From the NCBI GenBank assembly GCA_947499255.1, contig CANMNF010000001.1:248001-312000 (forward strand): DNA of 64,000 bases. The letters are read 5' to 3'. The translations under genes were made by a program, and so were the position numbers. The notes beneath the pieces were generated by a model that ran no database searches, had not been told where the DNA came from, and was given only the letters and a program-made list of their open reading frames with translations. The stretch is from an uncultured Sphingomonadaceae bacterium. GTDB lineage: Bacteria; Pseudomonadota; Alphaproteobacteria; Sphingomonadales; Sphingomonadaceae. This document shows, piece by piece, positions 18,589 through 26,969 of this stretch; position 1 is the first letter of the stretch; each line of letters starts with the position of its first letter.

Positions 18589-19266
18589 ATGCGTATCCTG
18601 ATCGTCGAGGACGAGCCAACTTTGGGCCAGCAGCTGAAAAGCACGCTGGAGCAAAATGGTTATGCAGTCGATCTTTCCACCGATGGCGAAGACGGCCATT
18701 TTCTCGGCAGTACCGAGGATTATGACGCCGCCGTGCTCGATTTGGGCTTGCCGGAAATTGACGGGCTGACCGTGCTGGGGATGTGGCGCAAAGAAGGGCG
18801 CAATTTCCCGGTTTTGGTGCTGACCGCACGTGATAGCTGGTCCGATAAAGTCGCTGGCCTTGATGCCGGCGCGGATGATTATCTTGCCAAGCCGTTCCAG
18901 ACCGAAGAACTGATTGCACGCCTGCGGGCTTTGATCCGCCGCGCATCGGGCAATGCATCGAGCGAGCTGACGGCTGGCGATGTGCGTTTGGATACGCGCT
19001 CTGGCCGGGTGACATTGGCGGGGGAACCGGTGAAGCTGACCGCGCAGGAATATAAGCTGCTAAGCTATCTGATGCATCACAAAGGCAAAGTGGTCAGCCG
19101 CACAGAGCTTATCGAGCATATTTATGATCAGGATTTTGATCGCGATTCCAACACGATTGAAGTCTTCGTCACCCGCATTCGTAAAAAACTCGGCGCAGAA
19201 GTGATAACAACGATCCGTGGCCTTGGTTACAGCCTCGACGACCCCGACGAAGCCCCGCGCGAATAA
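18589..19266 (+). CDS. OmpR/PhoP-family response regulator
   Basis: A 225-residue regulator. The receiver domain (1-120) shows the acidic pocket VEDEP, the phospho-acceptor Asp in AAVLDLGLPEIDG, the switch TARDSW and the KPFQTEELIARLRAL lysine. The C-terminal winged helix (125-220) contains LTAQEYKLLSYLMHHKGKVVSR and DRDSNTIEVFVTRIRKKLG. The downstream kinase starts inside its 3' end, so the two are translationally coupled. It resembles PhoP/TctD/QseB-type regulators; the inducing signal is not visible. The upstream PepSY gene is a likely target or partner. Confidence 0.9.
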   Translation: MRILIVEDEPTLGQQLKSTLEQNGYAVDLSTDGEDGHFLGSTEDYDAAVLDLGLPEIDGLTVLGMWRKEGRNFPVLVLTARDSWSDKVAGLDAGADDYLAKPFQTEELIARLRALIRRASGNASSELTAGDVRLDTRSGRVTLAGEPVKLTAQEYKLLSYLMHHKGKVVSRTELIEHIYDQDFDRDSNTIEVFVTRIRKKLGAEVITTIRGLGYSLDDPDEAPRE

Positions 19267-20725
19267 CAGCGCGGGTGCAAGTGATGGTCCTGCCGCTTCG
19301 TCAGTTGCCTCGACAATCGATGCGGCTGGCGGAGGCGAAGAAGGCGTAACGCAGCCTCCGCAAACAGATCTGGCCAATACAGATCCGGCCCATACTGGCA
19401 GCCTAGCCCGGCGCATGATGATGATCGCGGCGGGGTGGATCTTCGCGCTGCTGTTAATCGGTGGACTGGCGCTGGATCGTGCGTTGACCGGGCTGGTCAC
19501 CAACCAGTTCGATGAACAGCTGGAATTGTCGTTGATGGCGATGGTGTCTTCGGCAGAACTCGATCCATTTGGTGAGGTTTTTTTCAACCGCCCGCTCGGT
19601 GATCAGCGGTTTCTTGAGCCGGGCAGCGGTTTTTACTGGCAAATCAGCGCACCGGAAATGGACGCCTTCGCCTCGCGTTCTTTATGGGATGAGCGGCTGG
19701 AAATTGATTACAACCGCGATGCAGTTAAGCCAGCTTTCTATTATTCGAACCAGTTTGCTGACGAACGTTTGCGCGTCGTGCAGCGCTCCATAAACCTGCC
19801 GGGCAGCGAAACGCAGTGGCAATTCGTTGTCGCGGCCAGTCTTGCTGATCTGGATAACGAACTCGCTGATATCCGTGCTATCCTGATCTGGTCTTTTGTA
19901 TTGTTGGGCTTGGGCTTGTTGCTGATGGCGGCGGTGCAGACGTGGTATGGCCTTGGCCCGTTGCGCCGCGTGCGCCGCGCGATTGCGCGTATTCGCGGGG
20001 CAGGGACCAACCGTGTGACCGATCCGCTGCCTTTGGAAGTGCAGCCGATGGTGCAGGAATTGAATGCATTGCTCGAACATTCGGAAAAGCAGGCCGAAGA
20101 AGCGCGCACCCATGCGGGCAATCTCGCCCATGCGCTCAAAACTCCGCTTACCGTGGTGACCAACGCGGCCAGTCTCTCTGATCCTGAACTCAACCGGATC
20201 GTGATGCGCGAAGTCGCTTTAATGCGGCGACAGGTCGATCATCATTTGGCGCGGGCAAGGGCTGTGGGGCGGCGCGGCATTGGCCTATCGCGCGCCAATG
20301 TGATGGAAAGTGCGCGCGGTGTGGAGCGCGCCGTATCGCGGCTTTACCCGGAGGTGCGGTTTGACATTGCCGGGAAAGGCGATGCCGATGTGGCCGTAGA
20401 GCGCCAGGATCTGGACGAGATGCTGGGCAATGCCATCGAAAACGCGGCGAAATACGGCGGCGGTTCGGTGTTCGTGACGCTTGATGCTGATCCCGTCTCG
20501 GAACATTGCGTAATCTGGGTGGAGGATGATGGCCCCGGCATTCCCGAAGAAGAACGGACCGCAATTTTCGCACGCGGTGCGAGGCTTGATACCGAAAAGC
20601 CCGGCACCGGATTGGGTCTGGCGATTTTGCGCGATGTTGCGGAGATTTATGGCGGCTGGGTCGCGCTGAGTGAGAGCGAGGATTTGGGCGGATTGCTGGC
20701 AGAATTGCATTTGCCCCGCGCATAA
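19217..20725 (+). CDS. Sensor histidine kinase partner of the OmpR regulator
   Basis: A kinase of up to 502 residues. The start is uncertain: GTG 19217 overlaps the regulator by 50 bases and adds a 66-residue Ala/Thr/Pro-rich tail, while ATG 19415 begins directly before the first membrane helix (IAAGWIFALLLIGGLAL). A periplasmic sensor region of about 130 residues, a second helix (IWSFVLLGLGLLLMAAV), a HAMP region, the H box HAGNLAHALKTPLTVV and an ATPase domain (NAIENAAKYG, VEDDGPGIPEEE, GTGLGLAI) follow. It is PhoQ-like in layout. The ligand is unknown. Confidence 0.88.
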   Translation: MALVTASTTPTKPRANNSAGASDGPAASSVASTIDAAGGGEEGVTQPPQTDLANTDPAHTGSLARRMMMIAAGWIFALLLIGGLALDRALTGLVTNQFDEQLELSLMAMVSSAELDPFGEVFFNRPLGDQRFLEPGSGFYWQISAPEMDAFASRSLWDERLEIDYNRDAVKPAFYYSNQFADERLRVVQRSINLPGSETQWQFVVAASLADLDNELADIRAILIWSFVLLGLGLLLMAAVQTWYGLGPLRRVRRAIARIRGAGTNRVTDPLPLEVQPMVQELNALLEHSEKQAEEARTHAGNLAHALKTPLTVVTNAASLSDPELNRIVMREVALMRRQVDHHLARARAVGRRGIGLSRANVMESARGVERAVSRLYPEVRFDIAGKGDADVAVERQDLDEMLGNAIENAAKYGGGSVFVTLDADPVSEHCVIWVEDDGPGIPEEERTAIFARGARLDTEKPGTGLGLAILRDVAEIYGGWVALSESEDLGGLLAELHLPRA

Positions 20726-20767
20726 ACCGGCGCATGAACGCGCGTTCAAAACGGTCGCGGCGCGAAG

Positions 20768-21130
20768 CTAATTATCAATAGTGTCCAGCGCGGCTTCGAT
20801 CACGAAACTGGAATCGGCAGGTTTGGGAATGTGGCGAACACCCAATTCCTGAACTGTCTCATCCTTGCGGTTCAGATTTCCCGAATGCAGCAGGTATGGC
20901 ACACCCATATCATCAAGCTTGTGCGCAATAGGCTCACACGTTGTGCCGCCGCCCAGATCAACATCAAGCACGGCAACATCAATCCGCTGCGAATTTTGGA
21001 TATGCACCATTGCTTTGGCAATATCGGTCGCGGCCAACACGTTGCAGCCCCTATCCTCAGCCGCAAATTCCAGATCAATGAGGATCAAAGGTTCGTCTTC
21101 CAGCAGGAGAATGGTCGGATGCATAGTCAT
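20768..21130 (-). CDS. Single-domain response regulator
   Basis: A 120-residue receiver with no output domain. It has the acidic pocket LLEDEP, the phospho-acceptor Asp in VAVLDVDLGGG, and a KPAD segment in place of the usual KPF. Its ATG overlaps the stop of the LOV kinase gene (ATGA), so it is the obvious phospho-partner. In alphaproteobacteria such proteins relay phosphate to PhyR-type general stress regulators or serve as phosphate sinks. The substrate here is inferred from operon context only. Confidence 0.85.
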   Translation of the reverse strand: MTMHPTILLLEDEPLILIDLEFAAEDRGCNVLAATDIAKAMVHIQNSQRIDVAVLDVDLGGGTTCEPIAHKLDDMGVPYLLHSGNLNRKDETVQELGVRHIPKPADSSFVIEAALDTIDN

Positions 21131-22248
21131 TGCGCAGGCGTCAATCCTACAGGATAGGTAATCGTTACGTGCAACCCATCACTATGCCAATCGCGCACGG
21201 TTTTTCCGCCGCCATATTTGATCATGCGATCGATGATCGTGTTGCCGGACCCTGCGCTTTGCGTTGGTTCAATCACATCTTGAACACCGCTCTCACGCCA
21301 TTCAACGAGAAGGTGAGGAATGCCGTCTTTGTCACGTTGATACCAGTCTACTTCAACCAATCCGTCATCGCCTGACCACGCGCCATGCTTGGTCGCATTA
21401 GCGGCGAGCTCATGCAGTGATAGGCCTATGCCAGAAACTGTGCTGAAAGGTACGCGAAGGCCATTGCCAAGCACTTTCAGGCGACTTTCATCACTGGAAT
21501 AGGGATCGAGAATTGCGCGGATTGCAGGGCCGATCTCGATATAGCCGGTAGACGCGTTATCCAGCGTCGTCTCATACGCGCGGGCAAGGGCCTGCACCCG
21601 GTCATTGATCTCGCGCGCTTCTTTTTCGATGCCGCGCATCCGGCCGGTGATGTTCACGATCCCTGATATAACAGAGAACATGTTCTTCATCCGGTGCGAC
21701 AATTCTCGCGCCATTTCGCGGGCGTGTGTTTCCTCGGCTCTGGCTGCGCGTACGTCTGATACGTTCCACTGGCTGCCGAAAAAGTAGATCAGCTCACCAT
21801 GTTCGTTATAAATCGGGCCCATGTGCAGCGCGTTCCAAAACGATGTGCCATCCTTGCGATAATTGAGCAGTTCGACGACGACAACGTCTTCCCGCTCTAT
21901 CGCATCGGCAATTTTCGCGACTTGGGCGCGATCAGTTTCGGGACCTTGCAAGAAACGGCAATTGTTGCCTAAAATCTCGTCATCGTCATAGCCGGTCAGG
22001 TCGCGAAATGCGCGATTGGCAAAAACGATAGGCACGTCCTTTTCACTTGGATCGCACAGGCAAATGGCCATGCGCGTTTGCGCCATGGCTTGTTCAAAAA
22101 GTACGCCAGATGCTCCGGTGAACCGGTCTTTGGAGCGCGTTTCGCGGAAAGCTTTTGGGCTCGGGTCAAAATTGGGAGACCGGGCTCCTCGCACAGCGTC
22201 TTGCGGCGCTTCGGGCGGAGCCGAAACGTCTTCTGATTCGTCAGTCAT
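21127..22248 (-). CDS. LOV-domain blue-light histidine kinase (HWE family)
   Basis: A 373-residue soluble kinase. Residues 60-165 form a LOV domain with the photoactive cysteine motif GNNCRFLQG, the flavin-contacting NALHMGPIYN region and a final SQWNVSDV strand. The kinase half has LSHRMKNMFSVI as the H box, HELAANATKHGAW as the N box and GSGNTIIDRM as the glycine box, which identifies the HWE/HisKA_2 group. The architecture matches the LOV-HKs described in Erythrobacter litoralis. It is coupled to the following receiver gene. A possible general-stress sigma (EcfG) promoter lies upstream. Confidence 0.92.
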   Translation of the reverse strand: MTDESEDVSAPPEAPQDAVRGARSPNFDPSPKAFRETRSKDRFTGASGVLFEQAMAQTRMAICLCDPSEKDVPIVFANRAFRDLTGYDDDEILGNNCRFLQGPETDRAQVAKIADAIEREDVVVVELLNYRKDGTSFWNALHMGPIYNEHGELIYFFGSQWNVSDVRAARAEETHAREMARELSHRMKNMFSVISGIVNITGRMRGIEKEAREINDRVQALARAYETTLDNASTGYIEIGPAIRAILDPYSSDESRLKVLGNGLRVPFSTVSGIGLSLHELAANATKHGAWSGDDGLVEVDWYQRDKDGIPHLLVEWRESGVQDVIEPTQSAGSGNTIIDRMIKYGGGKTVRDWHSDGLHVTITYPVGLTPAQ

Positions 22249-22284
22249 ATTTCATCATCACAGGGTAACTAAGTTTGCTTGCAT

Positions 22285-22310
22285 AACACACAAACAAGCC
22301 AAACGGTTCC
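22285..22310 (-). promoter_or_regulatory. Candidate EcfG-type promoter upstream of the LOV kinase
   Basis: On the minus strand GGAAC (22306-22310) is followed after 17 bases by TGTT (22285-22288). The alphaproteobacterial EcfG consensus is GGAAC-N16-17-CGTT, so one of the nine specified bases differs. It is 37 bases upstream of the start codon. The assignment is by motif only; light-activated HWE kinases are known to feed the general stress response in relatives. Confidence 0.35.
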
Positions 22311-22369
22311 GGTTTGGTCCTGCTAAGGGAACATGCCGCTGGCCTGTTTGGTCGCTATGTCACAGCGTA

Positions 22370-22663
22370 TTATTCGCCCCTTGCGCGGCGATGATGGCGG
22401 ATCACTTCATCGATGACAAAGCGGATGAACTTCTCGCTGAATTCAGGATCAAGGTCGGCTGCTTCGGCCAAAGTGCGCAGACGCTGGATCTGTGTCTGCT
22501 CGCGGCTGGGATCGGCGGGCGGCAGTTCATTTTGCGCCTTAAATTCGCCCACAGCCTGCGTAATGCGAAAGCGTTCGGCCAGCATATGGATGAGAGCTGC
22601 ATCGATATTGTCGATCGAGCGGCGGAAATTGGCGAGTTTCTTGTCTGAAGCAGTATCGGTCAT
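22370..22663 (-). CDS. Chorismate mutase, AroQ class
   Basis: A 97-residue monofunctional all-helical mutase, started at ATG 22663. The first helix carries LANFRRSIDNIDAALIHMLAERF with the active-site Arg, followed by RITQAVGEFKAQN with the second basic group and a C-terminal helix ending KFIRFVIDEVIRHHRR. It turns chorismate into prephenate for Phe and Tyr synthesis. No signal peptide is present, so it is the cytoplasmic type. It is transcribed divergently from the polyprenyl synthase, 68 bases away. Confidence 0.88.
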   Translation of the reverse strand: MTDTASDKKLANFRRSIDNIDAALIHMLAERFRITQAVGEFKAQNELPPADPSREQTQIQRLRTLAEAADLDPEFSEKFIRFVIDEVIRHHRRARGE

Positions 22664-22731
22664 CACGTCACCCTCTTTCGCGAAGAAATGCCGTCTTGCC
22701 AAGCGCAAGTCGCTGCCCCATGTGAATTGTT

Positions 22732-23751
22732 ATGAGTGACAATGTGGTCCCTATCAATCGCGGCGGCTCGGTGCGGCCGACCTTGTCGCCAATCCTTTCG
22801 CTAACCGCGACGGCGATGAATTCGGTCAATCAGGTCATACTTGACCGGATGCAGAGCGAAATTCCGCTGATCCCGGCGCTGGCTGGCCATCTGATTTCAG
22901 GTGGTGGCAAACGGATGCGACCAATGCTGACGCTCGCCGGGGCCGAAGTGGTTGGGTATCAGGGCACGCGGCATCATAAACTTGCCGCCGCTGTTGAGTT
23001 TATTCACACCGCCACGTTGCTGCATGATGATGTGGTCGATGGGTCCGAAATGCGGCGTGGCAAGGAAGCGGCCAATATCGTCTTCGGCAATCCGGCGACG
23101 GTTCTGGTCGGGGATTTCCTGTTCAGCCGTGCGTTTGAACTGATGGTGGAAGATGGCTCGCTTAAAGTCTTGAAAATCCTTTCCAGCGCCAGCGCCATTA
23201 TCGCGCAGGGCGAAGTAGATCAGCTCACCGCTCAGCGCAAGGTAGAGACAAGCGAGGATCGCTATCTCACCATTATCGGTGCGAAAACGGCGGCATTGTT
23301 CGCCGCTGCCAGCCGGATCAGCGCCGTTGTTGCAGAAAAGAGCGATGAGGAAGAGCGCGCTTTGGATGATTACGGGCGCAATCTTGGGATCGCTTTCCAA
23401 TTGGTGGATGATGCGATTGATTACGATTCGGACAGCGAAGAAATGGGCAAAGATCGCGGCGATGATTTCCGCGAGGGCAAAATGACACTGCCGGTCATTC
23501 TCGCCTATGCGCGCGGCAATGCAGAAGAGCGGCGCTTTTGGCAGGACGCCATCGCAGGCTTTCGTAATGAAGACGAGGATCTGGTGCATGCGACAACGCT
23601 GATCGCACGCCATGATTGCGTATCCGCGACGCGTGAACGGGCGCGCCACTATGCGCAAAAAGCCTGCGATGCCCTGGCGATATTTCCCGAAAGCGCAGCC
23701 CGCCGCGCGATGGTGGAAGCTGCACAATTTGCGGTGGCGCGCGGATATTGA
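22732..23751 (+). CDS. Long-chain polyprenyl diphosphate synthase
   Basis: This 339-residue trans-prenyltransferase has the first Asp-rich motif in LLHDDVVDGS and the second in LVDDAIDYDSD, plus SGGKRMRPML for isopentenyl diphosphate binding and GDFLFSRAF. It extends farnesyl or geranylgeranyl diphosphate, most likely to the C40-C50 tail of ubiquinone (IspB or DdsA type). Chain length cannot be read reliably from the sequence. It stands alone, with 193 bases of apparently empty sequence before hrpB. Confidence 0.9.
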   Translation: MSDNVVPINRGGSVRPTLSPILSLTATAMNSVNQVILDRMQSEIPLIPALAGHLISGGGKRMRPMLTLAGAEVVGYQGTRHHKLAAAVEFIHTATLLHDDVVDGSEMRRGKEAANIVFGNPATVLVGDFLFSRAFELMVEDGSLKVLKILSSASAIIAQGEVDQLTAQRKVETSEDRYLTIIGAKTAALFAAASRISAVVAEKSDEEERALDDYGRNLGIAFQLVDDAIDYDSDSEEMGKDRGDDFREGKMTLPVILAYARGNAEERRFWQDAIAGFRNEDEDLVHATTLIARHDCVSATRERARHYAQKACDALAIFPESAARRAMVEAAQFAVARGY

Positions 23752-23944
23752 TGAGGCCGTGTAAGGATGCAGATTATGGCTGCATGCGCCTCATAGGCTT
23801 TTAAATGTTGCATCCAATGCGCGGTACCATGTCCTATACCAAGATGAGGGCCTTGACCGTAACCTCATATGCACAAACCAGTTTGCGCATCGCGCACCCG
23901 TTTGGCGTGGGGTCTAAAGTAATGTTTGGCCAAGGCGGCAAATA

Positions 23945-26377
23945 GTGGCCCAATTGCCTATCAATGCAGTGCTGCCCGAACTGCTCACCGCTTTGCGCGA
24001 TCAGCCATCGGCGGTTCTTGTTGCACCGCCCGGAGCGGGCAAAACCACAGCGGTTGCGCCCGCTGTGCTCGATCAGGAATGGTGCACCGGGCAAATCATC
24101 ATCACCAGCCCACGCCGGGTCGCCGCGCGCGCTGCGGCAGAACGTATGGCGCAGATGCTGGGTGAGGAAGTGGGGCAGCGCGTTGGATACCTCTCCCGCC
24201 TTGATAGCAAGAAATCCAAGACCACGCGTATTCTGGTGGTGACCGAAGCTATTCTCGTCAATCGCCTGCTTGAAGATCAGGAGCTTGAAGGTGTTTCAGC
24301 CCTATTGTTCGATGAAGCGCATGAGCGCAGTCTTGATAGCGATTTAGGCCTTGCTCTCGCGCTCGAAACACAAAGCGTGTTGCGCGAAGATCTGCGCATT
24401 TGCGTGATGTCCGCCACCATTGATGGCGCGCGTTTTGCCCGGTTGCTGGGCGATCATGCACAGGTGATTGAAAGCGAAGGCAAAGCCTATCCGCTGCGGG
24501 TGGAATGGTTGGGCGCGCGGCCTGAATTGCGGCTGGAAGAGGCGATGACAAGCGCAATTCTGACGGCGTGGCGCGAAGAGGAGGGCGATATTCTCGCCTT
24601 TCTGCCCGGAGTTGGAGAAATTGCGCGCACCGCGCAGCGGCTGCAAGACCGCTTGCCCAACACGCCCATCCTCCCGCTGCATGGCCAAGTGCGTCCAGAA
24701 GACCAGCGCGCCGCCATCCGCCGCGATGCCGATGGGCAGCGCCGTATTGTGCTGGCCACCAGTATTGCGGAAACCTCGCTAACTTTGGATGGTGTGAGCG
24801 TGGTTATTGATAGCGGCGTTGCGCGGCGAGCCGAATTTGACCGCGCAGCAGGCACCAATCATCTGGTGACAGTGCAAGCCAGCCAAGCTGCATCAGCGCA
24901 GCGGGCCGGGCGCGCGGCACGGCAGGGGCCAGGAGTTGCTTATCGTTTATGGAGCGAAGGCGGCCACGCCGGTCGCCCCGAATTCGATCCACCTGAAATG
25001 ACCACAGCTGATCTTGCCCCGCTGCTTTTGTCGCTGGGCAAATGGGGCGTGGGCGATCCGCTGACATTGCAATGGCTCGATCCGCCGCCAGAGGCATCTT
25101 TGGCGTCCGCGCGGGAACGTTTGGCGAAGCTTGATGCCTTGGACGAACATGGCGCGATTACAGCGTGGGGCGCAAAGCTGGCCACAATGCCGATGGCGCC
25201 TTGGCAAGCGGCGATGGTGCTGCGCGGGGCAGAGCGCGGCGTGGCGGATGTCGCGGCCAAGCTTGCGGTATTGTTGCAAGAACGCGGGCTGGGCGGGCGC
25301 GGTGAGGATTTGGAAGCGCGCCTGTCGCGCTGGGATAGCGATCAATCGGGCAGGGCAAAGGCCGCGCGCAGACTGGCCCAGGGTTGGGCAAAGCGCGCCG
25401 CGAGATTGATCAAAGCGCCCGCATCCATGGCGAGCGTCCCAACCGCAGCGCTGCTGGCGCTCGCTTTGCCGGACAATATTGCCCGTTCGCGCGATGGATC
25501 GGGGGAGAATTGGCACTCGGCCGGTGGGCGCGGATATCGGCTGGATACCGCATCGCCTTTGGCGCGATCGGATTGGTTGGTAATCGGCGATGCGCAAGGT
25601 TTGGCAAAAGGCGCGCGTATCACTGCCGCTGCCGCTTTGACGCAAAGTGAAGTTGAGCGCGATCTGGGCCAGTTGATCGAAAGCTGCTCCACCGCGCGCT
25701 GGAACGCCAAAGAAGGGCGCGTAGAGGCGCGGCTGGAAAAGCGGCTGGGCGCGATCACTTTGGCAAGTGGCCCAGATCCCTCGCCCGATGAAGAGGCGAT
25801 GGCAGCAATTTTGTTGGAGAGAGCGTGCGCGAAATTGGCGGATTTGCTGCCGCCGGAATTGTTGGCGCGGGCGCGGTTTGCTGGGGTTGAGGCATTGTCG
25901 CTCGAACATCTTGAAGCGCGCGCGCAGGAGTGGCTCACACCATTGCTCCACGGCAAACGCAATCTGGATATTGCGCCGGGCCGGTTTGCGGAAAGCGCGC
26001 TGAGCCTTGTTCCGTGGGATGAAAAGCAGACGCTGGATAGAGCGGCGCCGCGCGAGTTTACTTCGCCCGCTGGCACTGGGCACCGCATTTCCTATACCGG
26101 CGATGATGCGCCCAGTGTTGAAGTGCGCGTGCAGGCGCTGTTCGGGCTTGAACGTCATCCGATGATTGGCACCACGCCGCTGCTGCTCAAACTCACCAGC
26201 CCGGCAGGTCGCCCCATTCAATCCACGCGTGATCTGCCCGGATTTTGGCGCGGCAGCTGGGCCGATGTCGCCAAGGATATGAAAGGCCGCTATCCCAAGC
26301 ATCGCTGGCCTGAAGAACCGTGGGCTGAAAAGCCGAGTTTGAAGACCAAAAATGCCTTTAAGAATTCGGGCAGCTGA
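23945..26377 (+). CDS. hrpB: DEAH-box ATP-dependent helicase HrpB
   Basis: This 810-residue helicase starts at a GTG. Motifs appear in order: APPGAGKTT (I), SPRRVAARAAAERMA (Ia), FDEAHERSLDSDL (II), VMSATIDG (III), ATSIAETSLTLDGV (V) and QRAGRAARQGPG (VI). The HA2 region and the HrpB C-terminal domain, ending KDMKGRYPKHRWPEEPW, complete the usual length. The RNA substrate of bacterial HrpB is not established. The next gene is 15 bases downstream and may be co-transcribed. Confidence 0.93.
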   Translation: MAQLPINAVLPELLTALRDQPSAVLVAPPGAGKTTAVAPAVLDQEWCTGQIIITSPRRVAARAAAERMAQMLGEEVGQRVGYLSRLDSKKSKTTRILVVTEAILVNRLLEDQELEGVSALLFDEAHERSLDSDLGLALALETQSVLREDLRICVMSATIDGARFARLLGDHAQVIESEGKAYPLRVEWLGARPELRLEEAMTSAILTAWREEEGDILAFLPGVGEIARTAQRLQDRLPNTPILPLHGQVRPEDQRAAIRRDADGQRRIVLATSIAETSLTLDGVSVVIDSGVARRAEFDRAAGTNHLVTVQASQAASAQRAGRAARQGPGVAYRLWSEGGHAGRPEFDPPEMTTADLAPLLLSLGKWGVGDPLTLQWLDPPPEASLASARERLAKLDALDEHGAITAWGAKLATMPMAPWQAAMVLRGAERGVADVAAKLAVLLQERGLGGRGEDLEARLSRWDSDQSGRAKAARRLAQGWAKRAARLIKAPASMASVPTAALLALALPDNIARSRDGSGENWHSAGGRGYRLDTASPLARSDWLVIGDAQGLAKGARITAAAALTQSEVERDLGQLIESCSTARWNAKEGRVEARLEKRLGAITLASGPDPSPDEEAMAAILLERACAKLADLLPPELLARARFAGVEALSLEHLEARAQEWLTPLLHGKRNLDIAPGRFAESALSLVPWDEKQTLDRAAPREFTSPAGTGHRISYTGDDAPSVEVRVQALFGLERHPMIGTTPLLLKLTSPAGRPIQSTRDLPGFWRGSWADVAKDMKGRYPKHRWPEEPWAEKPSLKTKNAFKNSGS

Positions 26378-26392
26378 TTTACAGCGGCTCCC

Positions 26393-26671
26393 ATGCAAGC
26401 TCGTATTTACAAACGCCCGCAAAGCGCGATGCAATCTGGCAAAGCGAACACCAATGAATGGGTGCTCGATTTCACGCCTTCAGAAGCGAAGAAGCCTGAT
26501 CCCTTGATGGGCTGGGCAGGCAGCGGCGATACGCGCCAACAAGTGCAGCTGACCTTCCCAAGCAGTGATGCGGCCAAAGCGTATGCGGATAAGTATGGCA
26601 TTGCAGCGCGCATCCATGCAGCTCCTGCGAAAAAGCTGAAAATTCAGGCCTACGCCGACAATTTTAAGTGA
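26393..26671 (+). CDS. NDUFS4-like accessory subunit of respiratory complex I
   Basis: A 92-residue protein with the ETC_C1_NDUFS4 pattern: ARIYKRPQSAMQSGK, the core NEWVLDF, DPLMGWAGSGDTRQQVQLTF, AKAYADKYGI, and a terminal IQAYADNFK. In alphaproteobacteria this supernumerary subunit joins the NADH dehydrogenase peripheral arm near the N module. It lies alone, away from a nuo operon, as is usual for this family. No signal peptide is present. Confidence 0.9.
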   Translation: MQARIYKRPQSAMQSGKANTNEWVLDFTPSEAKKPDPLMGWAGSGDTRQQVQLTFPSSDAAKAYADKYGIAARIHAAPAKKLKIQAYADNFK

Positions 26672-26744
26672 GCTTATAGTCTGCGCGTCCACGCGTTCAT
26701 GCGAGTTAGACGGGTAGGCAAGTGCCCACGCTGCGGGCGGGCAG

Positions 26745-26795
26745 TGGACCTTGCGGCATGCCGGGCCGATTGTGTTGGTCCAGCCCACGTTTTTT
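26745..26795 (+). terminator. Possible terminator after the NDUFS4-like gene
   Basis: TGGACC (26745-26750) and GGTCCA (26777-26782) can pair around a GC-rich inner hairpin, and six T bases follow at 26790-26795. The run of T starts seven bases after the stem, so the fit is imperfect. The site lies between the NDUFS4-like gene and the SRP RNA. Confidence 0.3.
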
Positions 26796-26836
26796 CCGAC
26801 TTGCAAGACCGCCACTCTCTCTCCATATGGCGCAAC

Positions 26837-26928
26837 GGGAGTCGGGTGGACGTTAGCGTTTGCTCACCGGGTCAGATCCGGAAGGAAGCAGCCCAGGTAG
26901 ATTGCAGCGGGTCGCTCGGCTCCTTTTT
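26837..26928 (+). ncRNA. ffs: Signal recognition particle RNA (4.5S type)
   Basis: The conserved SRP domain IV loop is present: GGTCAGATCCGGAAGGAAGCAGCC at 26870-26893 contains the GGAA tetraloop and the Ffh-binding internal loops. The flanks pair (GGAG at 26838-26841 with CTCC at 26920-26923 and further base pairs inward). A T run follows at 26924-26928. Location immediately before dnaX is typical in alphaproteobacteria. The ends are approximate. Confidence 0.9.
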
Positions 26929-26969
26929 CCTCACATGACAATTCGCGCGCTACCGCCTACCAAAGCGGT

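Noticed and set aside
24947-26434. 495-codon frame antisense to hrpB
   Set aside because: Shadow of the helicase; all helicase motifs lie on the plus strand.
26699-26938. 79-codon frame before dnaX, with a CPRC motif
   Set aside because: It runs through the SRP RNA, so it is not a gene.
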